From positions 62,001-126,000 of the forward strand of contig NZ_LRFG02000004.1 in assembly GCF_001641755.2 (NCBI RefSeq): DNA of 64,000 bases. The letters run 5' to 3'. Shown piece after piece: positions 45,810-54,915 of the stretch. Under the pieces are notes generated by a model, which ran no database searches, was not told the origin of the DNA, and saw nothing but the letters and a program-made list of their open reading frames with translations. The stretch is from Microbulbifer flavimaris. GTDB lineage: Bacteria > Pseudomonadota > Gammaproteobacteria > Pseudomonadales > Cellvibrionaceae. The stretch's first letter is position 1; the number at the start of each line of letters is the position of its first letter. A program made the position numbers and the translations under genes.

Positions 45810-46691
45810 TTGAGTAACGTCACTCCTTACATCGGCCGATTCGCGCCCTCTCCCACCGGCCCCCTGCACTTTGGTTCACTCGTCTGTGCACTGGGTAGCT
45901 ATCTCGATGCCATCGCCCACCGCGGCCGCTGGCTGGTACGGATGGAAAACCTGGATCCACCACGGGAAGAACCAGGTGCCGCTGATCGCATCATCAGATC
46001 CCTCGAGGCCCACGGCCTGCACTGGCATGGCCCGCTGGAATGGCAGAGTCACCGACACGCCCTGTATGAAGAGACCCTGGACACACTCGCCGGGCAGGGC
46101 CTGCTCTATCCGTGCCAGTGCTCCCGGGCACAGATTCGCAAACGCGGTGGCCATGACAACGAGGGCTGCCGCGACACCCCCCGGGAGCGACTCAACCCCG
46201 AGCAGCCAAACGCCCTGCGCTTGCGCTGCGCCGGTGGAACCGAATCGTTCGACGATATCTGGCAGGGCCAGCAGCACCAGCAGATCCACGAAGACACCAT
46301 TCTCAAGCGTCGCGACGGCCTCTACGCCTACCAACTGGCCGTGGTGGTGGACGATATCGATCAGGGAGTGACCCATGTTGTGCGCGGTGCCGACCTGCTG
46401 GAAACCACTGGTGCCCAGCAACGACTGTTCCGCCTGCTCGGTACAGAGCCTCCGCTATTCGGGCACCTGCCCCTGGTCATGGGTCCCGCCGGGCAAAAGC
46501 TCAGCAAACAGAATCACGCCCCGGCCATCGACGACCGCCGGCCGTCGGAAAACCTCTGCACGGCACTGCGCTTTCTCGGCTTTCGTGTGCCCTCCGAACT
46601 CGAAGGTGAATCCACCGCCGCCATCCTGCACTGGGCCACTGCCCGCTGGCAGCGCCACCAGGTGGATCGCCGGGACCGGCAATTGCAGTGA
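45810..46691 (+). CDS. gluQ: Glutamyl-Q tRNA(Asp) synthetase
   Basis: Attaches glutamate to queuosine of tRNA(Asp). A truncated class I synthetase of 293 residues with the HIGH-equivalent SPTGPLHFGSL, the Cys zinc-binding region (PCQCSRAQIRKRGGHD), and the KMSKS-like KLSKQNH; the anticodon-binding domain is absent, as expected. TTG start at 45810. It lies 150 bp after dksA. Confidence 0.95.
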   Translation: MSNVTPYIGRFAPSPTGPLHFGSLVCALGSYLDAIAHRGRWLVRMENLDPPREEPGAADRIIRSLEAHGLHWHGPLEWQSHRHALYEETLDTLAGQGLLYPCQCSRAQIRKRGGHDNEGCRDTPRERLNPEQPNALRLRCAGGTESFDDIWQGQQHQQIHEDTILKRRDGLYAYQLAVVVDDIDQGVTHVVRGADLLETTGAQQRLFRLLGTEPPLFGHLPLVMGPAGQKLSKQNHAPAIDDRRPSENLCTALRFLGFRVPSELEGESTAAILHWATARWQRHQVDRRDRQLQ

Positions 46692-46813
46692 CCCGGCGCG
46701 GCCGTTAACATCTCGGCGCCGGCGACAACTGTCGCCTGGCGCGACCTTCACCCGGATCAGCTTCACCATCGCGCTTGTGCACGGTGAAATTCGACCGGGT
46801 CCCGAGTGACCCT

Positions 46814-46990
46814 ATGAGCAATCGCACCCTTCTGATTCTGCTGGTACTGGTGGGCTATGTATTCTCCCCCACTGTTTTTACCTGGATGATCAATCCCGCT
46901 GGCGCCTGGTACCGGCCCTTCATCTTGTGGATCGCCCTGATCCTGTTGGCGGTCATTGTGCAGATGCGGCGGAAGAACGATGAGCTTTGA
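46814..46990 (+). CDS. cbrX: Small membrane protein CbrX-like
   Basis: A 58-residue protein with two predicted transmembrane helices (residues ~4-24 and ~31-49) and a basic tail (MRRKNDEL). It overlaps the cbrA start by 11 bp, so the two are translationally coupled. In Pseudomonas the small orf upstream of cbrA (cbrX) has the same place, size and topology; the gene symbol is transferred on position and topology, not on sequence identity I can verify. Confidence 0.75.
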   Translation: MSNRTLLILLVLVGYVFSPTVFTWMINPAGAWYRPFILWIALILLAVIVQMRRKNDEL

Positions 46991-49934
46991 GATCGCGCAA
47001 ATCGCCCTGATCGGCGTGGCTTATATTGCCGCGCTGTTCTTCGTCGCCTTTGCCACCTCCAAGGGGTGGCTGCCGTCCCGCTGGGTGCGCCACCCGCTGG
47101 TGTTTGTACTCTCCCTCGGTGTGTCCCTGTCGGCATGGACCTTTTACGGCATCGTCGACCTGGCCTGGCAATACGGTTACGGCGTCCTCGCCTACTACCT
47201 GGGCACCGGGGCCATGTTCCTGTTTGCCCCGGTGGCACTGGAACCCCTGGCGAGGCTGGCGCAGCGTTACCAGCTGACCTCACCGGCGGACCTGCTGGTG
47301 TTCCGCTACCACAGCCGTCAGGCGGGCACCCTGGCCACACTGTTCATGCTGCTGGGCCTGTTACCCCTGATCGCCCTGCAGATTCAGGCGGTTGCGGAGA
47401 CACTGGCGTTGCTGTCCCGGGACAGTGTGGCGGCACTGGGACTGCCCGAGGCGGGCATCAACAGCAAAAACCTGATCGCCTTCTTCTACTGCGTGCTGCT
47501 TGCGCTGTTCACCAGCATGTACGGCGCCACCCGCAAGCGCCGGGCCGGTCTGGCCAGCGCAATGGCCCTGGAATCCCTGGTCAAACTGGTGGCTCTGCTG
47601 GCGGTCGGCGGCTACGCCATTTACGGGGTGTTTGACGGCTTCGGGGGACTCGATCAGTGGCTGCGGGAAAACCCCGACATGCAGCAACTGCTGTACGCCC
47701 CCATCCAGCAGGGTTCCTCCCACACCCTGCTGCTGGTGTTTATCGCCACGGCGGTGGCCATGCCACACATCTTCTATCTGAGCATCGCCGAGCAGCCGGC
47801 ATCCAAAAACCTGCGGGTGGCCAGCTGGGGCTTTCCACTGTTCCTGCTGCTGATGGCTCTGCCCATCTTCCCCATCATGTGGGCTGGCTTCGCACTGGAT
47901 GTGGCCGAGCCGGTGCAATACTTTGCCCTGGCCGTGCCCCGCGCCAGCGGCTCCGCCCTGCTGACCACGATCGCCTTTGTGGGCGGCCTGTCCGCCGCCA
48001 CGGGGGCACTGATCATGATGACCCTGGCGCTGTCCACCATGGTGATGAACCACTGGTTGCTGCCCGGCACCCGCTGGCATTCAGAGGACAACATGTACCG
48101 GCAGCTGGTGTGGCTGCGCCGCGCTCTGGTAGCAGCGCTGTTCTTGGCCGGATTCGCCTTCTACCTGTTGCTGAACAACCGCCTGTCCCTGTCCGACCTG
48201 GCTCTGCTGGCCTTTATCGCCTCACTGCAGTTTCTGCCGGGAATTTTCGCGGTCATTCACTGGCCACCGGGCAACCGGCGCGGGTTCATTGCCGGCCTGG
48301 TCGCGGGCATGGTGATCTGGGCCTGCGGTCTACTGCTGCCGTCGATCCTCGGCTTGAGCGGATTCACACTGCCGGGCACGGAAATCCAGATTCCGCTGGG
48401 CATGGCCATCTGGACCCAGATCACCACGCTCTCGCTAGCCGTCAATGTCCTGCTGTTTGTAGGTATCTCACTGACCACGGAAACCAGCAGCCTGGAACAA
48501 TACGCAGCTGATCTCTGCAGTGACGACAGCCTCAGCCAGGCCTTGCGCCTGCAGCTGGATGTGACTTCCGCTGCGGATTTTCGCCTGCGCCTCGCGGAAA
48601 GCCTCGGCGCCACCACCGCCAGCCAGGAAGTGAACCGCGCCCTGCGCCAGCTCAGCCTGCCGGCGGACGAGCGGCGCCCGCTGGCACTGCGCCAGCTGCG
48701 GGACAAGCTGGAGGCCAACCTCTCGGGCCTGCTGGGACGGGTGCTGGCAGGCCAGATCATCGACCGCCACTTCCCCTTCAAGGACAGCGGCCAGCCGGCA
48801 CACAAGGATATCCACCTGATCGAGTCGCGTCTCAGCCGGTACAAAAACCAGCTCACCGGCCTGGCGGCGGAACTCAACAACCTGCGCCTCTACCACCGGC
48901 AGATGCTGGAAGAACTGCCCATGGCTGCCTGCTCACTGGGCCGCGATGGCGAGATTCTGCTGTGGAATTACGCCATGCAGGATCTCACCGGTGTCGCCGG
49001 CAGTGAGGTCATCGGCTCGAAGCTGGACTACCTGGCGGAACCCTGGCGTGGATTGTTGACGGAGTTTGCCGGCTCAATGGAAGACAGCCTGTTCAAGCGT
49101 CAAGTAAACCTCGAAGGCAACAGCCACTGGCTCAACCTGCACAAGACCCGCATGAAGAGCACCCGCGGCGGCCGCAATCGGGGCGAACGCGGCGACGGCC
49201 AGATGCTGCTGATTGAGGACATCACCGAAACCCAGATCCTGGAGCAGGAGCTCATGCACAGCGAGCGCCTCGCCTCGGTGGGTCGACTGGCCGCCGGTGT
49301 CGCCCACGAGGTAGGCAATCCGGTCACCGGCATCGCCTGCCTGGCGCAGAACCTGCACTTTGAATCCGAACCAGAGGAAGTGCGAGAAACGGCGGACCAG
49401 ATCCTCAGCCAGACCCAGCGCATCAGCCGCATCGTGCATTCGCTGGTGAACTTCTCCCACAGCGGCAGCCAGGAGAGCGAGCGCGCCCCGGTCGATCTCT
49501 ACTCCTGTGTCGAGGAAGCGGTGCAATTGCTCTCGCTGCAGCGGGACAAGACCCAGGTCACCTTCACCAATGCGGTGCCTGAGGACCTGATCGCCCCGGG
49601 GGACAACCAGCGCCTGATCCAGGTGTTTATCAACCTGCTCAGCAACGCCCGCGATGCCAGCCCCGACGGCGGCAACATCCAGATTGATGGCTACCGGTTT
49701 GCAGGCTGCGCCTGCGTCGCCGTCATCGACGATGGCCCCGGCATCTCGCCGCAGCACCGGGAGCGGATCCTGGAGCCCTTCTTTACCACCAAGGAACCCG
49801 GCGAGGGCACCGGACTGGGCCTGGCGATGGTATACAGCATCGTGGAGGAGCACGGTGGCCAGCTGGAACTGGTCAGTCCGGCCAACCCGGAAACCGGTCG
49901 CGGTGCCAAATTCGTGGTGCAGCTGCCTCTGTGA
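46980..49934 (+). CDS. cbrA: Sensor histidine kinase CbrA with SLC5-type membrane domain
   Basis: A 984-residue hybrid of a Na+/solute-symporter-like module and a histidine kinase. About thirteen membrane segments lie between residues 1 and ~500. A linker and PAS domain (~640-760) follow, then the H-box SVGRLAAGVAHEVGNPV with phosphorylated His776, the N-box NLLSNARDASP, and DDGPGIS plus GEGTGLGLAMVYSIVEEHGG. Length matches Pseudomonas CbrA (983). It starts inside the CbrX-like gene and precedes cbrB. In Pseudomonas it controls carbon/nitrogen balance and, through CrcZ, catabolite repression. Confidence 0.93.
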   Translation: MSFEIAQIALIGVAYIAALFFVAFATSKGWLPSRWVRHPLVFVLSLGVSLSAWTFYGIVDLAWQYGYGVLAYYLGTGAMFLFAPVALEPLARLAQRYQLTSPADLLVFRYHSRQAGTLATLFMLLGLLPLIALQIQAVAETLALLSRDSVAALGLPEAGINSKNLIAFFYCVLLALFTSMYGATRKRRAGLASAMALESLVKLVALLAVGGYAIYGVFDGFGGLDQWLRENPDMQQLLYAPIQQGSSHTLLLVFIATAVAMPHIFYLSIAEQPASKNLRVASWGFPLFLLLMALPIFPIMWAGFALDVAEPVQYFALAVPRASGSALLTTIAFVGGLSAATGALIMMTLALSTMVMNHWLLPGTRWHSEDNMYRQLVWLRRALVAALFLAGFAFYLLLNNRLSLSDLALLAFIASLQFLPGIFAVIHWPPGNRRGFIAGLVAGMVIWACGLLLPSILGLSGFTLPGTEIQIPLGMAIWTQITTLSLAVNVLLFVGISLTTETSSLEQYAADLCSDDSLSQALRLQLDVTSAADFRLRLAESLGATTASQEVNRALRQLSLPADERRPLALRQLRDKLEANLSGLLGRVLAGQIIDRHFPFKDSGQPAHKDIHLIESRLSRYKNQLTGLAAELNNLRLYHRQMLEELPMAACSLGRDGEILLWNYAMQDLTGVAGSEVIGSKLDYLAEPWRGLLTEFAGSMEDSLFKRQVNLEGNSHWLNLHKTRMKSTRGGRNRGERGDGQMLLIEDITETQILEQELMHSERLASVGRLAAGVAHEVGNPVTGIACLAQNLHFESEPEEVRETADQILSQTQRISRIVHSLVNFSHSGSQESERAPVDLYSCVEEAVQLLSLQRDKTQVTFTNAVPEDLIAPGDNQRLIQVFINLLSNARDASPDGGNIQIDGYRFAGCACVAVIDDGPGISPQHRERILEPFFTTKEPGEGTGLGLAMVYSIVEEHGGQLELVSPANPETGRGAKFVVQLPL

Positions 49935-50090
49935 CTGGCCAGTGACCTGCCGACAGCCCCCGCCCCATGGCGCCTGCAGAGAAATCTGGTGACACGGTGC
50001 AGGGGTTTCAGTCCGCCAAACGGGTTGCATCGAAACGCCCGGCAGGTAAAACTAGGCGTTCATTGAGTGTTTTGTAACCAGGCGTAACAC

Positions 50091-51479
50091 ATGAGCCACA
50101 TCCTGATCGTCGAAGATGAAGCCATTATCCGGACGGCGCTGCGCAAGCTCCTCGAGCGGCACCGCTACCGGGTCAGCGAGGCTGGTTCTGTGCGCGAGGC
50201 GACCACCAAGTACCGTCTCAGCGACATGGATCTGATCATCTCCGACCTGCGCCTGCCCGGCGCGCCCGGCACCGACCTGCTGAAGCTCGCAGGGGATGTG
50301 CCAGTGCTGATCATGACCAGTTACGCCAGCCTGCGCTCCGCGGTGGACTCCATGCGCATGGGCGCCGCCGACTATATCGCCAAACCCTTTGATCACGACG
50401 AGATGATTGCCACCGTACGGCGTGTTATCGGCAAGGCTGAACAGAGTCGCGCCCAGGCGCCCACCGCTCGTCAGCAGGGGGGCGCTATTGCCGGTATGAT
50501 CGGTGACAGCCCTGTCATGCGGGAACTCTATGCCCGCATCAAGAAGGTGGCTCCCACGGATGCCACCGTACTGGTCCATGGTGAAACCGGTACCGGTAAG
50601 GAGCTTGTTGCCCGGGCCATTCACGAGCAGAGCCGGCGCGCCGGCAAACCCCTGATTTCGGTCAACTGCGCTGCCATCCCGGAGACGCTGATCGAAGCGG
50701 AGCTTTTCGGCCATGAGAAAGGCGCCTTTACCGGTGCCCAGACCGCCCGGGAAGGCCTGGTGGCCGCCGCCGATGGCGGCACCCTGTTCCTCGACGAAAT
50801 CGGCGAATTGCCGCTGGAGGCGCAGGCCCGGCTGCTGCGGGTGCTGCAGGAGGGCGAAGTGCGCCCCATTGGTGCAGTGGAATCCCGCAAGGTGGATGTG
50901 CGCCTGGTGGCGGCGACCCATCGCAACCTGCGCCAGCTGGCCAGCGAGCATAAGTTCCGTGAAGACCTTTATTACCGCATCAATGTGGTGCAGATGACCC
51001 TGCCGCCATTGCGCGAACGCGGCAAGGACGTCCTTTCCATCGCCGAGCACCTGCTGGAAAAGTTCTGCGCCCGCGTCGAACGCCCAACGCTGAAACTGTC
51101 GCCGGAAGCCATCCAGGCAGTGACCACCTACACCTGGCCAGGTAACGTGCGCGAACTGGAAAATGCCATCCAGCGCTCCGTCATTCTCACCGAAGACGAC
51201 TGCACCGAAATCGATCACCGCACTCTGGATATCGACCTGGACCTGGTACCGGTAGACGAGGCGGACCCCGAGCGCCGCCCGCGCAGCCTGCACACCGATC
51301 CCCGCGAAGACCTCTCCCTGGAGGACTACTTCGCCCGCTTTGTTCTGGAACACCAGGACACCATGAGCGAAACCGAGCTGGCCAAGAAACTGGGTGTCAG
51401 CCGCAAGTGTCTGTGGGAGCGTCGCCAGAAACTGGGCATTCCACGCAAGAAAAAGAGTCGCACCGCCGCCGAGGCCTGA
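50091..51479 (+). CDS. cbrB: Sigma-54-dependent response regulator CbrB
   Basis: A 462-residue NtrC-family activator. Receiver domain with phospho-Asp52 ([10 protein letters not shown]), AAA+ domain with Walker A GETGTGKE (~164-171) and the sigma-54 contact loop EKGAFTGAQ (~209), and a Fis-type helix-turn-helix at the C-terminus ([20 protein letters not shown]). Its position after cbrA and before pcnB equals that in Pseudomonas. It should activate the sigma-54 promoter at 51826. Confidence 0.94.
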   Translation: MSHILIVEDEAIIRTALRKLLERHRYRVSEAGSVREATTKYRLSDMDLIISDLRLPGAPGTDLLKLAGDVPVLIMTSYASLRSAVDSMRMGAADYIAKPFDHDEMIATVRRVIGKAEQSRAQAPTARQQGGAIAGMIGDSPVMRELYARIKKVAPTDATVLVHGETGTGKELVARAIHEQSRRAGKPLISVNCAAIPETLIEAELFGHEKGAFTGAQTAREGLVAAADGGTLFLDEIGELPLEAQARLLRVLQEGEVRPIGAVESRKVDVRLVAATHRNLRQLASEHKFREDLYYRINVVQMTLPPLRERGKDVLSIAEHLLEKFCARVERPTLKLSPEAIQAVTTYTWPGNVRELENAIQRSVILTEDDCTEIDHRTLDIDLDLVPVDEADPERRPRSLHTDPREDLSLEDYFARFVLEHQDTMSETELAKKLGVSRKCLWERRQKLGIPRKKKSRTAAEA

Positions 51480-51702
51480 TCCGCCACTCCGACTCCAGCC
51501 CAGAGGCCATCGGCAGTCCCTGCCGGTGGCAACCTCCGGCTCTTCCCACGACTACGGTCACCGTGGCTACGGTCACCACAACTCCTGTCACCGCCTATTG
51601 CCGCCGCCTGCGGCTTGGATGACGGCACCATGCCCCACACGCCCAAACTGACTTTACTCCTAGCACCTGTGATTGGCAGCCCCACTTGAGGGGTACCCAA
51701 AG

Positions 51703-51730
51703 TGTTACCCGGGTCTCACCACGAGTAACA
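51703..51730 (+). promoter_or_regulatory. Candidate CbrB enhancer site (UAS)
   Basis: A perfect inverted repeat TGTTAC-N16-GTAACA, beginning 123 bp upstream of the -24 element. The TGTTAC/GTAACA half-sites match the CbrB recognition repeat as I recall it from Pseudomonas crcZ promoters. A second, divergent pair (GTAAC at 51746-51750, TGTTAT at 51761-51766) follows. Confidence 0.75.
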
Positions 51731-51825
51731 ACTGACGCGCTATCCGTAACGCCAGAGACTTGTTATTTGGCGCCTTACAATTCTTTAAAATTCTAACCTA
51801 TTGATTTTAAGGGGTTTTTAAAAGT

Positions 51826-51841
51826 TGGCACGCTTAGTGCT
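51826..51841 (+). promoter_or_regulatory. Sigma-54 promoter of the CrcZ-like RNA
   Basis: TGGCACGCTTAGTGCT fits the sigma-54 consensus (TGGCAC-N5-TTGCW): GG at 51827-51828, GC at 51839-51840, exactly ten bases between. Transcription should start about 12 bases downstream, near 51852. It is a non-coding region with an enhancer site at the expected distance. Confidence 0.85.
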
Positions 51842-51850
51842 TTATCTCTA

Positions 51851-52170
51851 GTGCAAACAACAAGAACAGCCAAGAATAAAAATAAATGGCAACCTGCGCC
51901 CTAATAACATTCAACAATAAGCGGGCGACACACAATAAGAATAAAAATGACGGCGCGGTCGTAAATAAAAGCAAACAGGGACCAAGCCGAGAAGAACAAT
52001 AACAATAAAAAATAACAATAAGAGCAAGAAGAGAACAAGAATAACAAGCGCGTTACAAACTGACTGTTTTGTACCTGGGAGAGGGTGTTTGCTAGAAGCA
52101 AATTGAGAGCGCAAGGAAGCCGCTGCCTTCATCCAAATAAGAATAATTCCCTCCCTTCCTTCTTTCTTCC
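51851..52170 (+). ncRNA. crcZ: CrcZ-like catabolite-repression small RNA
   Basis: An A-rich, non-coding stretch in a GC-rich genome. It carries at least six clusters of Hfq/Crc-type A-rich motifs (AACAACAA, AATAACAA, AAGAATAA forms), at about 51855-51867, 51872-51886, 51912-51921, 51934-51947, 51963-51976 and a run at 51992-52048, with another at 52133-52144. It has its own sigma-54 promoter and a CbrB-type site, and lies between cbrB and pcnB as in Pseudomonas. Expected role: to sequester Hfq/Crc and so relieve carbon catabolite repression. The 3' end is uncertain: a TTTGCT/AGCAAA hairpin (52088-52102) and an imperfect AAGG...CCTT hairpin (52113-52129) are present but no clear T-run. Together with 51480-51850 this fills the 809-bp gap before pcnB. 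Confidence 0.75.
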
Positions 52171-52288
52171 CTATCGGGACCTCGCAACTGCTGTCAAAAT
52201 CTGACTCTGTCCACAGCTGTGGTAGAATCCGCCCTCATTGGGACCTCTACGCCACATCGCGCTGGCAGCAGTCAAGACAGACAGCCGT

Positions 52289-53635
52289 ATGCTCAACTCC
52301 CTGATCAGTACTATCAAACGCTGGCGCAAGCCGGCAGAACCGAGCGGTCCCCGGATCGTGCCGCGCGGTGACCACAATATTTCCCGCAAAGAAATCAGCC
52401 GGGCCGCGCTCACGGTGATGAAGCGGCTTCAGGATGCGGGCTTCCAGGCCTATATAGTTGGTGGCGGTGTCCGCGACCTGATGCTCGGCGGGCACCCGAA
52501 GGATTTTGACGTTGCGACAGACGCCACACCGGAAGAGGCCAAAAAGCTATTCCGCGGTGCACGCATCGTCGGCCGCCGCTTCCGCATCCTCCATGCCCGC
52601 ATTGGTCGCGAGATCATTGAGGTCACCACTTTCCGCGGTCACCACAGCGAGGGTGAGGAGCACGAGGCCCAGCAGTCGGAACACGGCATGCTGCTGCGGG
52701 ATAACGTCTATGGCGACCTGGCCAGCGATGCCGCTCGCCGCGACTTCACCGTCAACGCCCTCTACTACACCATCAAGGGTTTTGAGGTCCACGACTATAC
52801 CGGTGGGGTAAAGGATATCCACGACCGCCTGATCCGCATGATCGGCGACCCCGCCACCCGCTATAAGGAAGACCCGGTTCGCATGCTGCGCGCCGTCCGT
52901 TTTGCCGCCAAGCTGGACTTCGAAATTGAGGAGCGCACCGCCGCACCGCTTCAGGAGCTGGCGCCGCTGCTGCGCAACATTGCACCGGCGCGCCTGTTCG
53001 ACGAAATACTCAAGCTGCTCATGGCCGGCCACGGGGAGCGGACTTTCGAGCTGCTGCGCCAGTACCGGCTGTGGGAACACCTGTTTCCGGACAATGCCGC
53101 AGCCCTCAAAGACCCGACCGCACTCGAGCTGACCCGGCTGGCGCTACGCAATACCGATCTGCGCATCCGCGAGGACAAACGCGTCACCCCCGCCTTCCTC
53201 TACGCAGCCCTGCTGTGGCCCGCCGTCCGCGCCGAGCAACAGAAGCTGCAGGGCAAGGGCACACCGCCAGTGCCAGCGCTGGCCCAGGCTGCCCAGAAGG
53301 GTGTGAGTTCCCAGCTGGCCCACACAGCGATCCCCAAGCGTTTCTCGATCCCCATGCGGGAAATCTGGGAGCTGCAGCTGCGGTTGCCACAGCGCAACGG
53401 CAGCCGGGCGCAACGCCTGAGCGAGCACCCGCGTTTCCGCGCCGCCTATGACTTCCTGCTGCTGCGTGAAGCCTGCGGCGAGCTGGAGCCGGGGCTGGGC
53501 CAGTGGTGGACCGACTTCCAGGAAGCGGACGAAGAGGGCCGTGCGGAACTGGTGCGGAAGGTCCAGCGCAGTGGTGGTGGCCGGCGTGGTCGCGGCTCCC
53601 GCGGTGGCCGGCGCCGTCGCCCGAAGCCGGAGTAG
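52289..53635 (+). CDS. pcnB: Poly(A) polymerase I
   Basis: A class II nucleotidyltransferase that adds 3' poly(A) tails, promoting RNA decay. Residues ~55-120 hold GFQAYIVGGGVRDLMLGGHPKDFDVATDATPEE with the catalytic Asp pair; RDFTVNALYY and MLRAVRFAAKLDF follow. The C-terminus ends in an Arg/Gly-rich basic tail (residues ~430-448), typical for RNA contact. ATG at 52289 (MLNSLIST); a start at 52238 is in frame and cannot be excluded. It precedes folK by 5 bp. Confidence 0.95.
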   Translation: MLNSLISTIKRWRKPAEPSGPRIVPRGDHNISRKEISRAALTVMKRLQDAGFQAYIVGGGVRDLMLGGHPKDFDVATDATPEEAKKLFRGARIVGRRFRILHARIGREIIEVTTFRGHHSEGEEHEAQQSEHGMLLRDNVYGDLASDAARRDFTVNALYYTIKGFEVHDYTGGVKDIHDRLIRMIGDPATRYKEDPVRMLRAVRFAAKLDFEIEERTAAPLQELAPLLRNIAPARLFDEILKLLMAGHGERTFELLRQYRLWEHLFPDNAAALKDPTALELTRLALRNTDLRIREDKRVTPAFLYAALLWPAVRAEQQKLQGKGTPPVPALAQAAQKGVSSQLAHTAIPKRFSIPMREIWELQLRLPQRNGSRAQRLSEHPRFRAAYDFLLLREACGELEPGLGQWWTDFQEADEEGRAELVRKVQRSGGGRRGRGSRGGRRRRPKPE

Positions 53636-53640
53636 CGACA

Positions 53641-54123
53641 GTGATCGGCGGAGTGTATATCGGCCTCGGCAGCAACCTGGACAATCCAGAGCAGCAGCTC
53701 AGTAACGCCCTCGAGGCCATGGCCGCTTTGCCGCAGACCCGCGTGTTGCGCTGCTCCAGTTTCTATTTAAGTGCCCCGGTAGGGCCGGGGGATCAACCCG
53801 ATTACATCAATGCAGTTGCCGAACTCGAAACCGCTCTGGAGGCAGAGGCACTGCTGGATCATTTGCAGGCAATTGAAGCCCGGCATGGACGGGAGCGCTC
53901 GGTGCGCTGGGGCGCACGCACCCTTGACCTGGACATCCTCCTGTTCGGCCGCGAGACCATCAACTCCCAGCGCTTGCAGGTCCCACACCCGCGCATTGGT
54001 GAGCGCAACTTTGTACTGCTACCGTTGGCCGAGCTGGAGCCACGGCTTACGCTGCCCGAAGGCGAGTCGATTCAGGAACTGCTGCGGCACTGCCCGCCCA
54101 ACCGACTCGAAAAACTGGGTTAA
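53641..54123 (+). CDS. folK: 2-amino-4-hydroxy-6-hydroxymethyldihydropteridine pyrophosphokinase
   Basis: Folate synthesis. A 160-residue HPPK with VYIGLGSNLDNPEQQL at the N-terminus, RHGRERSVRWGARTLDLDIL carrying the signature and the metal-binding D-x-D, and VPHPRIGERNFVLLPLAEL. GTG start at 53641, five bases after the pcnB stop. Confidence 0.96.
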   Translation: MIGGVYIGLGSNLDNPEQQLSNALEAMAALPQTRVLRCSSFYLSAPVGPGDQPDYINAVAELETALEAEALLDHLQAIEARHGRERSVRWGARTLDLDILLFGRETINSQRLQVPHPRIGERNFVLLPLAELEPRLTLPEGESIQELLRHCPPNRLEKLG

Positions 54124-54223
54124 AACGTCAGCGACGGGTGCAGAGAATTGTTTTTAAAAGGCGCGGCGAGGTGAAATAGCCGGAGCCGACTGCGGTAACG
54201 ATAACATCAAGGAGTAGCCGCCA

Positions 54224-54910
54224 GTGTCACCAGAGCACAACGAAACGCTGTTACAAGAACTCAACCTTACCGAGCGGGAATTGCCCCGCTTTATTGCCGT
54301 CGAGGGCAACATTGGCGTTGGCAAGACCACCCTTGCGAAAAAGCTCGCCGCCACTTTCAATTACGACACCCTGCTGGAACTGCCCGAAGACAATCCCTTC
54401 CTGGAGCGCTTTTATCGCGACCCCAAGAGCGCCGCTCTGCCGACGCAGATGCATTTCCTCCTGCAGCGCTCGCAGCAAATCCAGGGACTGCGGCAGGATG
54501 ACCTGTTCAAGCCGGTACGGGTATCCGACTTCCTGATCGAGAAAGACCAGCTGTTTGCAGAAGTCACGCTGGATGCGGACGAGCTGGCTCTCTACAAGCA
54601 GGTTTATCACCACCTGACCCTGCAGGCGCCCAAGCCTGATCTGGTGATCTACCTGCAGGCTCCCCTCAATGTCCTGCAGGAGCGTATTCGCACCCGCGGC
54701 ATCGCGGCAGAAAAGTCGATCAGTAACGATTACCTGGCGCTCCTGAATGAAGCCTACACCAACTTCTTTCACTACTATGACCAGGCGCCCCTGTTGATCG
54801 TCAACAGTGAGGACATCGACATCGTCGACCGCCCGCAAGACTACCGACAGCTGGTGGAATACCTGCTCACCATCAACAGTGGCCGCCACTACTACAACCC
54901 CGGAAACTGA
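54224..54910 (+). CDS. Deoxynucleoside kinase family protein
   Basis: A 228-residue P-loop kinase. Walker A is EGNIGVGKTTL (residues ~27-37), followed by LPEDNPFLERFYRDPK and the D-R-x-like IRTRGIAAEKSIS lid. It resembles dGK/dCK-type deoxynucleoside kinases of the salvage pathway; the nucleoside is unknown. GTG start at 54224 with AAGGAG upstream. It sits between folK and panB, which are adjacent in Pseudomonas. Confidence 0.87.
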   Translation: MSPEHNETLLQELNLTERELPRFIAVEGNIGVGKTTLAKKLAATFNYDTLLELPEDNPFLERFYRDPKSAALPTQMHFLLQRSQQIQGLRQDDLFKPVRVSDFLIEKDQLFAEVTLDADELALYKQVYHHLTLQAPKPDLVIYLQAPLNVLQERIRTRGIAAEKSISNDYLALLNEAYTNFFHYYDQAPLLIVNSEDIDIVDRPQDYRQLVEYLLTINSGRHYYNPGN

Positions 54911-54915
54911 TCGCC

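Noticed and set aside
51552..51577. CTACGGTCACC direct repeat (15-bp period) after cbrB
   Set aside because: Only two copies, inside a low-complexity tract with several GGTCACC-like words; no array, spacer or structure supports a function.
51901..52132. Minus-strand reading frames of 66-73 codons rich in Leu, Phe and Val
   Set aside because: They are the complement of the A-rich CrcZ-like region; composition follows from T-rich codons and there is no Shine-Dalgarno or family similarity.
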